From JBFWPF01 sp050250135 (lineage in GTDB: Bacteria > Chlamydiota > Chlamydiia > Chlamydiales > JAFEGQ01), in contig JBFWPF010000012.1 in NCBI GenBank assembly GCA_050250135.1, forward strand, positions 1 through 49,117: DNA of 49,117 nucleotides. The letters are read 5' to 3'. Both the position numbers and the translations under genes were made by a program. The notes under the pieces were generated by a model. That model worked only from the letters and a program-made list of their open reading frames with translations. It had not been told where the DNA came from and made no database searches. This document shows, in pieces, positions 1-7,796 of this stretch (the first letter of the stretch is position 1; the number at the start of each line of letters is the position of its first letter).

Positions 1-246
1 GCTTGCGAAATTCCAGGTCGACAGTGAGGGTAAGTTTTCCCTCGCATAGATCTTACAGTAGGGTAAAAAGATGAAAAATTGAGCACCAAAATCGGCTTAC
101 CGTCTTGACAACTCACATAGCAGACAAGTGGTTGCGTTATCTCTTTTGGGAGCTATGGGGCTAGAGCTGTCGATTCGCCAAAGCCAAGACCACTCCCAGG
201 ATGATAGGCGCGCTCTATAGCACAACGTCGCCATCCAGGGGTCCAC
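1..246. other. Left-edge region, no identified gene
   Basis: No open frame of convincing length or recognisable product was found on either strand between the window edge and the end of truA. The minus strand has short stop-interrupted frames that could be remnants, but none could be assigned to a family. Confidence 0.4.
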
Positions 247-978
247 TCAATAGAGTACCCGCATAAGGAAGAGGCCATGGGGGGGAGCGGAGGCGCTTGA
301 GGCCCGCCGGTCCCTCGCCTCTAAGATGGCGGGGACCCCATCGGGCTCAATCTTCCCCATTCCCACATCGAGGAGCAAGCCCACCAGGTTCCGCGCCATC
401 TTGTAGAGAAAGCCGCTCCCCTCCATCTCCACCACCACCCTCCCCTCGCTCACAACAAGGGTAACCCGCTCGAGGTTTCTCACCCGATCTTCAGGGTCGA
501 GACCAGGCCCCCTCAAATTGGCTAGGGAGGTGAAATCGCGCTCACCCACCAGATGGGGGATCGCCTCCCTGACCCGCTCCACACCCCACCTCTGTGGCAG
601 GTGGAGGCTGTAGAGGCGGAGGAAGGGGTCATGGACCGGCGCGGTGCAGAGGTTATAGTGGTAAATTTTTTTCTTTGCGCTAAACCGGGCGTGGAAATCG
701 TCTGGGGCCGGCTCGATCGCGCTTACGCGGATATCGGGGGGGAGGAGGGCGTTGAAGGAGCGGAGCGAGGGGGACTCTTCGGCTTCGAAGTGGGCTACCT
801 GCCCTTTGGCATGGACACCGGCATCGGTTCGCCCTGAGCCGGTGATGGGCGTGGGCTGTCGCAGCAGGGTTGCCGCTGCCTCTTGGAGGAGCTGTTGGAT
901 AGCGGTCCCATTGGGTTGGACCTGCCAGCCGCTATAGCGGGTCCCATCGTAAGCGACAGTGATTCTATATTTGGGCAT
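247..978 (-). CDS. truA: tRNA pseudouridine(38-40) synthase TruA
   Basis: TruA isomerises uridines 38-40 in the anticodon stem of many tRNAs to pseudouridine, in the cytoplasm. The 243-residue product has the normal bacterial length and begins MPKYRITVAYDGTRYSGWQ, as is typical. The catalytic motif GRTDAGVHA is at residues 49-57, with the nucleophilic aspartate at residue 52. The C-terminal half contains the family-typical GSGFLYKMARNLVG stretch. The start ATG at 978 follows a purine-rich ribosome-binding site (GAGGGG) that lies in the 3' arm of a perfect hairpin between this gene and the upstream SWIB gene on the same strand. The two are probably co-transcribed, with the hairpin either ending part of the transcripts or limiting truA translation. 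Identification is secure; the regulation is inference. Confidence 0.96.
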   Translation of the reverse strand: MPKYRITVAYDGTRYSGWQVQPNGTAIQQLLQEAAATLLRQPTPITGSGRTDAGVHAKGQVAHFEAEESPSLRSFNALLPPDIRVSAIEPAPDDFHARFSAKKKIYHYNLCTAPVHDPFLRLYSLHLPQRWGVERVREAIPHLVGERDFTSLANLRGPGLDPEDRVRNLERVTLVVSEGRVVVEMEGSGFLYKMARNLVGLLLDVGMGKIEPDGVPAILEARDRRASSASAPPHGLFLMRVLY

Positions 979-983
979 AAAGT

Positions 984-1007
984 GCCCCTCACCGGGTGGT
1001 GAGGGGC
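984..1007 (-). promoter_or_regulatory. Hairpin covering the truA ribosome-binding site
   Basis: Perfect 10-bp stem (984-993 with 998-1007) and a 4-nt loop, 6 nt upstream of the truA ATG and just after the SWIB stop. On the minus strand the 3' arm holds the GAGGGG Shine-Dalgarno of truA. No U-run follows, so it is a weak terminator at best. It may instead be an attenuator or a translational brake. Confidence 0.5.
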
Positions 1008-1019
1008 AAAGGGGGAGAT

Positions 1020-1286
1020 CTAGCTGATGTGTTTGGAGACGAGGGCCGTCATCTTAAACATATCGATTTTCTTCTTAGAGCCGAAGATCTTGGCGAGGTT
1101 GTCATCGGGGCAGATTTTGCGCCGCTCATCGGGGTCTTGCAGGTCGTTCTTTTTGATGTAGTCCCAAAGCTTTTTGGTCACTTTGGTGCGGGGCATCGGC
1201 CCTTTGCCAACAACATTCTCCAGATCCTTGCTGATGTTGACCGGCTTGTCAAATGCCGTTGGCTTCTTTTTTGCTTTCGTCGCCAT
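1020..1286 (-). CDS. SWIB/MDM2-domain protein
   Basis: Small basic 88-residue protein made almost entirely of one SWIB (SWI/SNF complex B / MDM2-like) domain. It opens with a lysine-rich tail (MATKAKKKP), followed by the domain core with PMPRTKVTKKLWDYIKKNDL (residues 30-49), DPDERRKICPDDNLAKIFG (52-70) and the closing helix. SWIB domains are otherwise eukaryotic, and stand-alone SWIB proteins are a known chlamydial peculiarity (in Chlamydia also one fused to topoisomerase I). They are thought to act in DNA or chromatin-like condensation, but the exact role is unsettled. A strong ribosome-binding site (AAGGAG) precedes the ATG. The gene lies upstream of truA on the same strand. The domain assignment is firm; the cellular role is not known from sequence. 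Confidence 0.93.
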   Translation of the reverse strand: MATKAKKKPTAFDKPVNISKDLENVVGKGPMPRTKVTKKLWDYIKKNDLQDPDERRKICPDDNLAKIFGSKKKIDMFKMTALVSKHIS

Positions 1287-1413
1287 TATAGTCTCCTTGA
1301 GTTGTCCTGCAGCGCAGGAGGGTAAAAGGTTGCTCTAGGTCCACCCTTGTAGCTCCCAGGGGAATTATTCGTCAAACTTGATGATCAGCTGGGAGTGTGG
1401 TAAACAGCTGGGC

Positions 1414-3576
1414 ATGGCAACCGTCAAGCAACAAAGGGCCTCTCTGGAGGCCCAACTCGAGCAGCTCACCCCCCTCCTAGAGTTCCTGTTAAGTGCCCCC
1501 TCCCCTGAAGAGCGGCTCGCTATACTCGACGCTCATCCCGCCGTTAACCCTTTTATTGCCTCCTCGCCCCACCTTGAGTCGTTTTTTGTGGGCCTAGAAA
1601 TTCCCTCCCAAATCGCCCTCAAAGCGGTGATCGCTATTGGGCAGGGGCCCCGCCTTCTCCGGATACCCGACAACCTTGAGGACAAGGCCGACCGCCTTCG
1701 GGTCCTCCTCGGGCAGCTCCTCGAGGTGGAGCAGTTTTACAACACGATCGGGGGGATCGTCGGCTACCACACCGCCGTGATCCGCCTCCTCCTCCACCGG
1801 GAAAAGAAAGAGGGGCCTGCCTTCTACCACCATCCCCCGGGGGCCGACTACACCCACCCCTCCCCGCAGCAAAACGGGGCGATTTTAGCCGGGATCGAGG
1901 GGCTTTCGAGCCTTGCTGAGATCTACCCCGTCGGGGGCGCTGGAGATCGCCTCGGGCTGATCGATCCCGACACAGGGAATGCACTCCCTGCTGCGCTACT
2001 CGACTTTTGTGGCCGGACCCTCCTTGAGGGGATGGTCCGCGACCTCTCCGCACGGGAGTACCTCCACTTCCGCCTGACGGGCAACCGGATCACTACCCCC
2101 ATCGCGCTGATGACCAGCGAAGAGAAGAACAACCACCTCTACATCTCCACACTTTGTGAGGAGCTAGGGTGGTTTGGCCGCCCTAAGGAGAGCCTCCTCT
2201 TCTTTAGCCAGCCACTCGCCCCCCAGATTACGGAGGAGGGGAATTGGGTGGTTGAGGCCCCCCTCGAGATGGGGCTCAAGCCGGGAGGCCACGGGGCCCT
2301 TTGGAAGCTGATGGAGGACAAGGGGGTCTTTGACTGGCTGGCGCAGCAGGGGCGAAATAAGGCCCTTGTGCGGCAGATCAATAACCCCATCGCCGGCACC
2401 GACTCAACCCTCCTCGCCTTTACCGGAGCGGGTCTGCAAGAGGATAGGGCCTTTGGGTTTGCCGCCTGCAGCCGCAAGGTGGGCTCGGCGGAGGGGTGTG
2501 ACGTTTTGATCGAACGCAAAACCGAAGAGGGGTGGAACTACACCCTCACCAACATCGAGTACACCGAGCTGGCCAAGCACGGCATCGAGGATACCCCTGT
2601 CGAGGCCAACAGCCCCTACTCAAAGTTTCCCTCCAACACCAACATCCTCTTTGCCGACCTCAATACCGTCCGTGAGGCAACCCGTACCCTTCCCATACCT
2701 GGCATGCTGATCAATATGAAAAAGCAGGCCATTACGCTCGACGAAAGTGGTGAGCCCTCTGCCCACTATGCCGGTCGCCTTGAGTCGACCATGCAGAACA
2801 TCGCCGACAGGATTACCTACACCAGCCCCACACGCCTCACTCCCCGCGATGAGCTAGGCCTCCCCACCTATCTCGTTTTTCTTCCCCGCGAAAAGACGAT
2901 CTCGGTCGCCAAAAGGAGCCACCAGCCGGGAGAAGATCCCCACGAGACCCCTGTGGGCGCCTACTACGACCACTTAGCCAACTGCCGCGAGCTTTTTGCC
3001 GACTATTGCGCTGTCCGGATGCCCGCTTTGCCGGAAAGTGCGCCCGAGCAGCCCCCTTTCCACCTCCTCTACCATCCCGCTTTGGGCCCCACCTTTTCCC
3101 TTATCGCTCAGAAGATCCAAGGGGGTAAGCTTACCGTTGGCTCTGAGCTCGTCCTTGAAATAGCGGAGCTCTCCTGGTCGAATGTGACCGTCGATGGCTC
3201 CCTCCAGATCCGGGCAAGCTCGCCCACGGGTGAGGGCAGCTCTCTGGGCGGAAAGTGCCTCTTGCGCGATTGCACCTTTACGAACAAGGGGATCGACACG
3301 GGCGGCGACAACACCTACTGGCGCCACCAGATCAAGCGGCGGGAGAGCTTTCAGATCGAGATTGAGGGGGATGGGGAGTTTGTGGCGGAAGGGGTGACCT
3401 TTTCCGGCTCACAGCGCATTGTGGTCCACTCGGGCACCCGAATCACTGCCCGTATGAAGGGGGGAAAGCTGGTCCTAGAAGAGGGAGAGCCCGGTTTCCC
3501 CCGCGGCCTTTGGGCCTATCAAGTGGGGGCAAACCGGGCTCTCGTCCTCCGACCTCAGGAGAGATCTAGCTCATAA
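1414..3576 (+). CDS. UGP3-type UTP-glucose-1-phosphate uridylyltransferase
   Basis: Large nucleotidyltransferase that resembles, as I recall it, the plant plastid enzyme UGP3, which makes UDP-glucose from UTP and glucose-1-phosphate. Matching landmarks in order are the nucleotide-binding loop PVGGAGDRLGL, then LPAALLDFCGRTLLEGMVRDL, TPIALMTSEEKNN, LKPGGHGALWKLMEDKG, FPSNTNILFADL and RLESTMQNIAD. The loop is a variant of the usual GGxGTRLG, with G-A-G-D-R-L, as in the UGP3 branch. The C-terminal 150 residues look like a beta-helical tail (repeated short G/V/I strands). An in-frame upstream ATG at 1381 (and a TTG before it) exists, but the reading from MATVKQQRAS looks like a natural N-terminus; neither start has a good ribosome-binding site. 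The gene ends 11 bp inside the convergent gene at 3566. Substrate specificity is inferred. Confidence 0.82.
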   Translation: MATVKQQRASLEAQLEQLTPLLEFLLSAPSPEERLAILDAHPAVNPFIASSPHLESFFVGLEIPSQIALKAVIAIGQGPRLLRIPDNLEDKADRLRVLLGQLLEVEQFYNTIGGIVGYHTAVIRLLLHREKKEGPAFYHHPPGADYTHPSPQQNGAILAGIEGLSSLAEIYPVGGAGDRLGLIDPDTGNALPAALLDFCGRTLLEGMVRDLSAREYLHFRLTGNRITTPIALMTSEEKNNHLYISTLCEELGWFGRPKESLLFFSQPLAPQITEEGNWVVEAPLEMGLKPGGHGALWKLMEDKGVFDWLAQQGRNKALVRQINNPIAGTDSTLLAFTGAGLQEDRAFGFAACSRKVGSAEGCDVLIERKTEEGWNYTLTNIEYTELAKHGIEDTPVEANSPYSKFPSNTNILFADLNTVREATRTLPIPGMLINMKKQAITLDESGEPSAHYAGRLESTMQNIADRITYTSPTRLTPRDELGLPTYLVFLPREKTISVAKRSHQPGEDPHETPVGAYYDHLANCRELFADYCAVRMPALPESAPEQPPFHLLYHPALGPTFSLIAQKIQGGKLTVGSELVLEIAELSWSNVTVDGSLQIRASSPTGEGSSLGGKCLLRDCTFTNKGIDTGGDNTYWRHQIKRRESFQIEIEGDGEFVAEGVTFSGSQRIVVHSGTRITARMKGGKLVLEEGEPGFPRGLWAYQVGANRALVLRPQERSSS

Positions 3577-4225
3577 CCCGCACAGCGCGGAGGAATGCCT
3601 GAGGCACGCCCAGACGAAGAGCAGCAAAAAACACAGCAGCCGAAGCTAGGCCGATCGCGCCATACTTCTCAGCCTTTTCGCTGTGGTTCTTCACAAAGAA
3701 GTTCTCCTGAACCCCTTCGAGGTTTGCGATGAGGTTGGTCACAACCTCTTTCTGCTGCTCCTCATTCAATGCAGGCTCGGTTCCCTTCACTTCCTTCAGC
3801 TTGGCATCAATCTTAGCCAGCTGATAGGAAAGGAATGCCGATTTGGTGGGCCCTTGTGGGCTTTGTTCTGTTGTTGGATTAAGGAACCGGTTGATTACCG
3901 CTTGAGCGTTTTCCAGCTTCTCTTGCGAAGTAAATACGTGGTTTTTCGTATATGTTCCTTTCCAGCTCAGATAGTACCAAATACCCGATTTTTCGACCTG
4001 TTCGCTGTATGCGTCGGTCTTTAGGGACTCAATTGTCCCCTTCAGGGCCTCTTTAGCAGCTGACAGTTTGGGCTCGTAGAAGAGCTTGCCGATAACGGCA
4101 GCGCTTCCAACCAGAGTCGTGGCCCCTAGGCCGACGTTGGAGAAGATGCGGGTTGCTTTGTTTAAGGGCTGGAAGCAGGAACCTGCTGCAGTCCAGGCTC
4201 GGCTGGCGATTGCTGGAATAGACAT
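3566..4225 (-). CDS. Hypothetical two-segment membrane protein
   Basis: The 219-residue product is not recognised. It has a hydrophobic segment near the N-terminus (about residues 30-50, GLGATTLVGSAAVIGKLFY), a long charged, probably helical middle rich in K, E and Q (55-180), and a second hydrophobic segment near the C-terminus (about 190-210, YGAIGLASAAVFFAALRLG). The product of the next minus-strand gene (4527-5522) has the same plan: short N-terminal part, membrane segment, coiled middle, membrane segment, short tail. The two look like a lineage-specific family, perhaps envelope or inclusion-membrane proteins, which is inference only. The 3' end overlaps the convergent UGP3-type gene by 11 bp. 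A separate terminator lies upstream at 4468-4499, so it is probably transcribed from its own promoter in 4226-4460. Confidence 0.75.
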   Translation of the reverse strand: MSIPAIASRAWTAAGSCFQPLNKATRIFSNVGLGATTLVGSAAVIGKLFYEPKLSAAKEALKGTIESLKTDAYSEQVEKSGIWYYLSWKGTYTKNHVFTSQEKLENAQAVINRFLNPTTEQSPQGPTKSAFLSYQLAKIDAKLKEVKGTEPALNEEQQKEVVTNLIANLEGVQENFFVKNHSEKAEKYGAIGLASAAVFFAALRLGVPQAFLRAVRVMS

Positions 4226-4467
4226 ATCAAAACCTCATTTTGGTTGTGTTCGAACACAGGCTAGCCATCAGGTTAGCCTTTCCTTCGGGACACCTTGGTC
4301 CATCTGGAAAAGTCACTATACAAGATTAAGATTTTTTATAGATGAAAATCTTGCTTGAGGCCGAAAATTCTTTTCCAGGCGGCGATGGATCAGGAGCTTA
4401 TAGCCTGCTGTCAAGGCAGCTCTTAATGGAAAGCTAACGCAATCTTGATGGTTGGAGGGCTAAGCAC
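4226..4467. other. Upstream region of the 219-residue membrane protein
   Basis: Gene-free, AT-richer stretch. On the minus strand it holds a possible -10 (TATAGT, near 4314-4319) without a clear -35, the small palindrome GTGTTCGAACAC near 4245, and the inverted repeat GGCTAACC/GGCTAGCC around 4260-4278. It is probably the promoter and leader of the downstream minus-strand gene. Confidence 0.4.
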
Positions 4468-4499
4468 AAAAAAAGGGCGGACCCCGAAGGGTCCGCCCT
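4468..4499 (-). terminator. Rho-independent terminator
   Basis: Perfect 11-bp GC-rich stem (4474-4484 with 4489-4499), loop CGAA, followed on the minus strand by a run of 7 U. It lies 28 nt beyond the stop of the minus-strand gene 4527-5522 and is the clearest intrinsic terminator in the window. Confidence 0.92.
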
Positions 4500-4526
4500 C
4501 TGTTACCGACTCCTTGAGGAGAGGGC

Positions 4527-5522
4527 TTAGGCGATCAGGCCGCGCACGCCAGCAGGAAGCTGGTTGATCACCCCTTGGATAGCAGGGATCCGCTTCGCAT
4601 AGAGCGTGAAAGCACCGACGGTCGCAAGCAGGCCAGCAGCGATCCAGTAGTACTTGTTCTTCGCTTCGGAGGCCACGGTGGCCTTTTGAGCCTCTTTGAA
4701 GATCTCGATAGACCCTTTCACGTCTTTGGTTGGGTCTTGAGCATCCTTCTTCCCGTTCAGCCCTTCAAGAGCTTTAGTGATGGGCTCAAGGCTCTTGGCG
4801 TCTACCTTGTCAGCATCAGTGAGAGCTGTCTTGACTTCGCCTACAGCTGTGTTGAACGTGGTGTGGTCGACTTTCTTCTCGTTGGTGAAGGCACCAAATG
4901 CATCCTTCAATGGGTTGGCACCAAAGGCCGCCTCGAGCTTCCCAATCTCCCCGTTAAGGCCGGTAAGATCTTTTGCCCCCTTAAGGTTCTTCGCTAGTAC
5001 ATCGATCAATTGACCTTTGATGATGGCTTTCTCCGATTGAAGCTCTTTCTCTTCGCCCATTTTTTGATAGGCTTCGTTGAGCTTATGGAGCTCTGTTACC
5101 AGCGTGTTGGCTTGAGTTTGGATGGCCTTCTCGCCAATCTTAGCTTCAACGGTGGTCTTGAGGGTCTCAATAGCGGTGACGAGCTCACGGGTCAGGCTCC
5201 CTACCCCTTTAAGGGCAGCTAGGGCTTCTGCATTGTTACAGAGTAGCAAAGCTTCGGTGTTGTTCGAAGGCAGTCGGTCCAGACCCGCTACGGCGCCTTT
5301 CATTAACTTAAGAGGGGAATCACCCTGGCCTTGCGTCTTCTCTTGGAAAAGATTCTTGGCGTGCTTTTGGTTGCTCAAAGCGCGAAGACCAATAAGTGTC
5401 GCTCCGCCAGCACCCGCAAAAAAGGTGGTCGAAAGGGCGTGTGCTTTGGTGTAGTTAACTGAGGTCTGGGCTACTGTTTTCAGAGTAGCAAGAGTATTTT
5501 GTAAAATTCCTGGGACGTTCAT
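4527..5522 (-). CDS. Hypothetical membrane protein with long coiled middle
   Basis: Unrecognised 331-residue protein. A weak hydrophobic segment lies at about residues 30-48 (STTFFAGAGGATLIGLRAL), a charged and Ala/Leu/Lys-rich helical region spans about 50-285, and a clear membrane segment lies at about 290-308 (YYWIAAGLLATVGAFTLYA), followed by a short basic tail. The architecture matches the smaller neighbour at 3566-4225. GGAGG stands before the ATG. A promoter with TTTACA, 17 bp and CATAAT lies 42-71 bp upstream, and a strong terminator lies just downstream, so this is a single-gene transcript. Function is unknown. A surface or inclusion-membrane role would fit an intracellular bacterium but is not shown by the sequence. 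Confidence 0.78.
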   Translation of the reverse strand: MNVPGILQNTLATLKTVAQTSVNYTKAHALSTTFFAGAGGATLIGLRALSNQKHAKNLFQEKTQGQGDSPLKLMKGAVAGLDRLPSNNTEALLLCNNAEALAALKGVGSLTRELVTAIETLKTTVEAKIGEKAIQTQANTLVTELHKLNEAYQKMGEEKELQSEKAIIKGQLIDVLAKNLKGAKDLTGLNGEIGKLEAAFGANPLKDAFGAFTNEKKVDHTTFNTAVGEVKTALTDADKVDAKSLEPITKALEGLNGKKDAQDPTKDVKGSIEIFKEAQKATVASEAKNKYYWIAAGLLATVGAFTLYAKRIPAIQGVINQLPAGVRGLIA

Positions 5523-5564
5523 ACGGTTCCTCCACTAAGGTTGTGGGTTAAAGTTATGGTGATC

Positions 5565-5593
5565 ATTATGCAGTAGGGTTGGCTTTTTGTAAA
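5565..5593 (-). promoter_or_regulatory. Predicted sigma-70-type promoter of the 331-residue gene
   Basis: On the minus strand TTTACA (5593-5588), 17-bp spacer, CATAAT (5570-5565). The start site would lie near 5558, giving a leader of about 36 nt that contains GGAGG. Confidence 0.6.
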
Positions 5594-5685
5594 GCGAAAA
5601 TCTAGCGGAGGTGAAGCAAACCCATTTTCTAGGGAAAAAAGGGGGGAAGTGGTACCCTAACAGCCTTGCATTCAGGAGGGAAGAG

Positions 5686-6781
5686 ATGAATGAAGAGCAA
5701 AAAGAACGGCTAGAAGATCTCGAAAAGCGGCTCAGTCACATGTGGAGGTATCTTTGACCTGGAGGTCAAGTCCAAGCGGGTCAAAGAGTTAGAGGAATTG
5801 ATGGGGGCCCCCGACTTTTGGGATAAGGGGGATAGAGCCCAAGAGATTATCGCCGAACTAGGTGAGCTTAAAGGGTGGGCCGAACCCTACCAGGATATAA
5901 AGCAAAAATTTGAGGCGGCGGCCGGTCTGCTGCCCGAGGCGGTGGAGCTCGGGGACGAGGCCCTGATCGGGGAGCTGATGGGGGAGCTCGACCGGGTCGA
6001 GGAGGGGCTGGAGGAGCTGGAGGTCCGCCGGATGCTCTCGGGCGAGTTCGATAAATGTAATACTTTTTTGAGTGTCAATGCAGGAGCTGGGGGGACCGAG
6101 GCGTGCGACTGGGCGGCGATGCTTCTGCGGATGTATGAGCGGTGGGCCTCGAAGCGGGGGTGGCGGGTCGAGGTGGTCGAGGCTCAGGAGGGGGAGGTCG
6201 CGGGCCTTCGCCACGCAACCCTCAAGATCTCAGGGGAGTATGCCTACGGCTATGCACGGGCCGAGAGGGGGGTCCATCGCCTCGTCCGGATCTCCCCCTT
6301 TGATGCGGGAGCGCGCCGGCACACGAGTTTTGCCTCGGTCGATGTCTGGCCTGAGATTGATGAGGCCATTGAGGTGGAGATCCCGCCCGAAGAGATTCGG
6401 GTTGATACCTTTAGGTCATCGGGGGCGGGGGGGCAGCACGTGAACGTGACCGATTCGGCGGTGCGGGTGACCCACCTGCCGACCGGTATCGTCGTGACGA
6501 GCCAGAAGGAGCGCTCCCAGCAGCAAAACCGGCGGGAGTGTATGGCGATGCTCCGCTCAAAGCTCCACCAGATTAAGGTCCAGGAGCGGGAGGAGAAGAT
6601 CGCTGAGATGGGGGGGGAGAAGCGGGAGATCGCCTGGGGGAGCCAGATCCGCAACTACGTCTTCCACCCCTATACCCTGGTCAAGGATACCCGGACTAAG
6701 GTAGAGAAAGGGAATGTCCAGGCGGTCATGGATGGGGAGATCGACCCCTTTATCCAGGCCTACCTCAAGGAGTTCGGATGA
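5686..6781 (+). CDS. prfB: Peptide chain release factor 2, +1 programmed frameshift
   Basis: RF2 recognises UGA and UAA at the ribosomal A site and triggers peptide release. The first 23 codons start at ATG 5686 after AGGAGGG and run into an in-frame TGA at 5755-5757. Shifting +1 at CTT-TGA-C continues without a break as DLEVKSKRVKELEEL to 6781, giving 364 residues, the normal RF2 length. The CDS is therefore 5686-5754 joined to 5756-6781. The stop-codon reading tripeptide SPF is in VRISPFDAG, and the catalytic GGQ is in SGAGGQHVNV. The 3' end overlaps the next gene by ATGA, suggesting translational coupling with the acetyltransferase genes. Neighbouring yebC and SWIB also accompany prfB in Chlamydia. 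Confidence 0.97.
5740..5758 (+). promoter_or_regulatory. prfB +1 ribosomal frameshift site
   Basis: GGAGG (5744-5748) lies 3 nt before the slippery CTT TGA C, the same arrangement of internal Shine-Dalgarno plus CUUUGAC known for autoregulation of RF2. Low RF2 slows termination at UGA and favours the shift, so the protein controls its own synthesis. Confidence 0.95.
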
Positions 6782-7311
6782 GAAAGCTAACGGGCCGGAA
6801 GGTCAAGGTGGTCCGGCAGATGGCAGGCCTTGAGGTCCGCTATTCGGTCCCCGAGGATGGGGAGCACTGGGCCCGGTGGATACGCGATCCCGAGGTGGCC
6901 CGTTTCTACCCGATGGGGACCGACTCCGAGCGGGCCGAGTCGGTCGAGAAGATGCAGGCGGTCTGCAAGTGGAAGGCGGCGCTAACGGCCGTCTATCAGG
7001 GGGAGGTGGCGGGGATCGCCTACCTCAATCTCCACCCCTACAAAAAAATCGCCCACCAGTGTGTGTTCACGGTGATCGTGGGGAAGGAGTTTAGGGGCAA
7101 AGGGGTAGGAGGGGTCCTCCTCGACCACCTCGAGCGGCTGGCGAAGGAGGGCTTTGGGCAGGAGATGCTCCACCTCGAGCTCTACGAGGGGAACCCAGCG
7201 ATCCGCCTCTACCGCCGGCTCGGCTACCTCGAGTTTGGGTTTCAGTCCCACTGGATCCTCGAAGCCTCGGGGTTTTATAAGGGAAAAATTTTTATGGCAA
7301 AATGGCTCTAG
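6778..7311 (+). CDS. GNAT-family N-acetyltransferase (first of two)
   Basis: 177-residue acetyl-CoA-dependent acyltransferase of the GNAT fold, RimI/RimJ-like. The acetyl-CoA pyrophosphate-binding loop is visible as EFRGKGVGGVLLDHLERLA (residues about 103-121, the Q/RxxGxG/A motif), followed by the C-terminal LELYEGNPAIRLYRRLGYLEFG, typical of motif B. The start overlaps the prfB stop (ATGA). A second ATG at 6820 (MAGLEVRYSV) sits closer to the domain start and could also be used. The substrate cannot be read from sequence. The gene overlaps the next GNAT gene by 10 bp, and the two are related, so they probably arose by duplication. In Chlamydia I recall a single acetyltransferase gene between prfB and yebC. 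Confidence 0.88.
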   Translation: MRKLTGRKVKVVRQMAGLEVRYSVPEDGEHWARWIRDPEVARFYPMGTDSERAESVEKMQAVCKWKAALTAVYQGEVAGIAYLNLHPYKKIAHQCVFTVIVGKEFRGKGVGGVLLDHLERLAKEGFGQEMLHLELYEGNPAIRLYRRLGYLEFGFQSHWILEASGFYKGKIFMAKWL

Positions 7312-7796
7312 ACGCTCTTCAGTTCAGACCGGTGGTGCGGGAGGACCATACGCTCCTGGCCGAGTGGATTGCCGATCCGCTGGTGGAGCCCGCCTTTCCG
7401 ATGGGGGAACCTCACGAGATTGAGGAGGGGGCGAAGCGGTGGGTCGAGATGGGGGTCGATCAGGGGAGTGGCCTTGTTGCGGTCTATAAGGGGGTACCGG
7501 TGGGGATGGGGCTCCTCTTTCTCCAGACCTACACCCTCATTCGTCACAACTGTGTCCATGTTTTGGTGGTCTCCCCTCCCTACCGGGAGCTGGGGATTGG
7601 GGAGGGGCTCTTAGGGGCGTTAGAGGGGCTTGCCCGAGATAAGGGGGTCTCCCTCCTCCATGTTGAGGTCTACGGCGATCCGGCGGCTGTCCACTTTTAC
7701 CTGGCCCATGGGTATACTGAATTCGGCCGGCAGCAGGGGTGGACCAAAACACCCGCGGGCTATGGAGAGCGGGTATTACTGGAGAAGTTCTTATAA
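7302..7796 (+). CDS. GNAT-family N-acetyltransferase (second of two)
   Basis: 164-residue GNAT enzyme with the same layout as its upstream neighbour: an N-terminal REDHTLLAEWIADP resembling PEDGEHWARWIRDP, then PMGEP resembling PMGTD, and the acetyl-CoA loop PPYRELGIGEGLLGALEGLA. In this copy the loop is degenerate (R-E-L-G-I-G), but the glycines needed for pyrophosphate contact are present. It ends with HVEVYGDPAAVHFYLAHGYTEFG. Both ends overlap neighbours (10 bp with the first GNAT, 1 bp with yebC), so the four genes prfB-GNAT-GNAT-yebC form one translationally coupled operon. Substrate unknown. Confidence 0.86.
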   Translation: MALDALQFRPVVREDHTLLAEWIADPLVEPAFPMGEPHEIEEGAKRWVEMGVDQGSGLVAVYKGVPVGMGLLFLQTYTLIRHNCVHVLVVSPPYRELGIGEGLLGALEGLARDKGVSLLHVEVYGDPAAVHFYLAHGYTEFGRQQGWTKTPAGYGERVLLEKFL

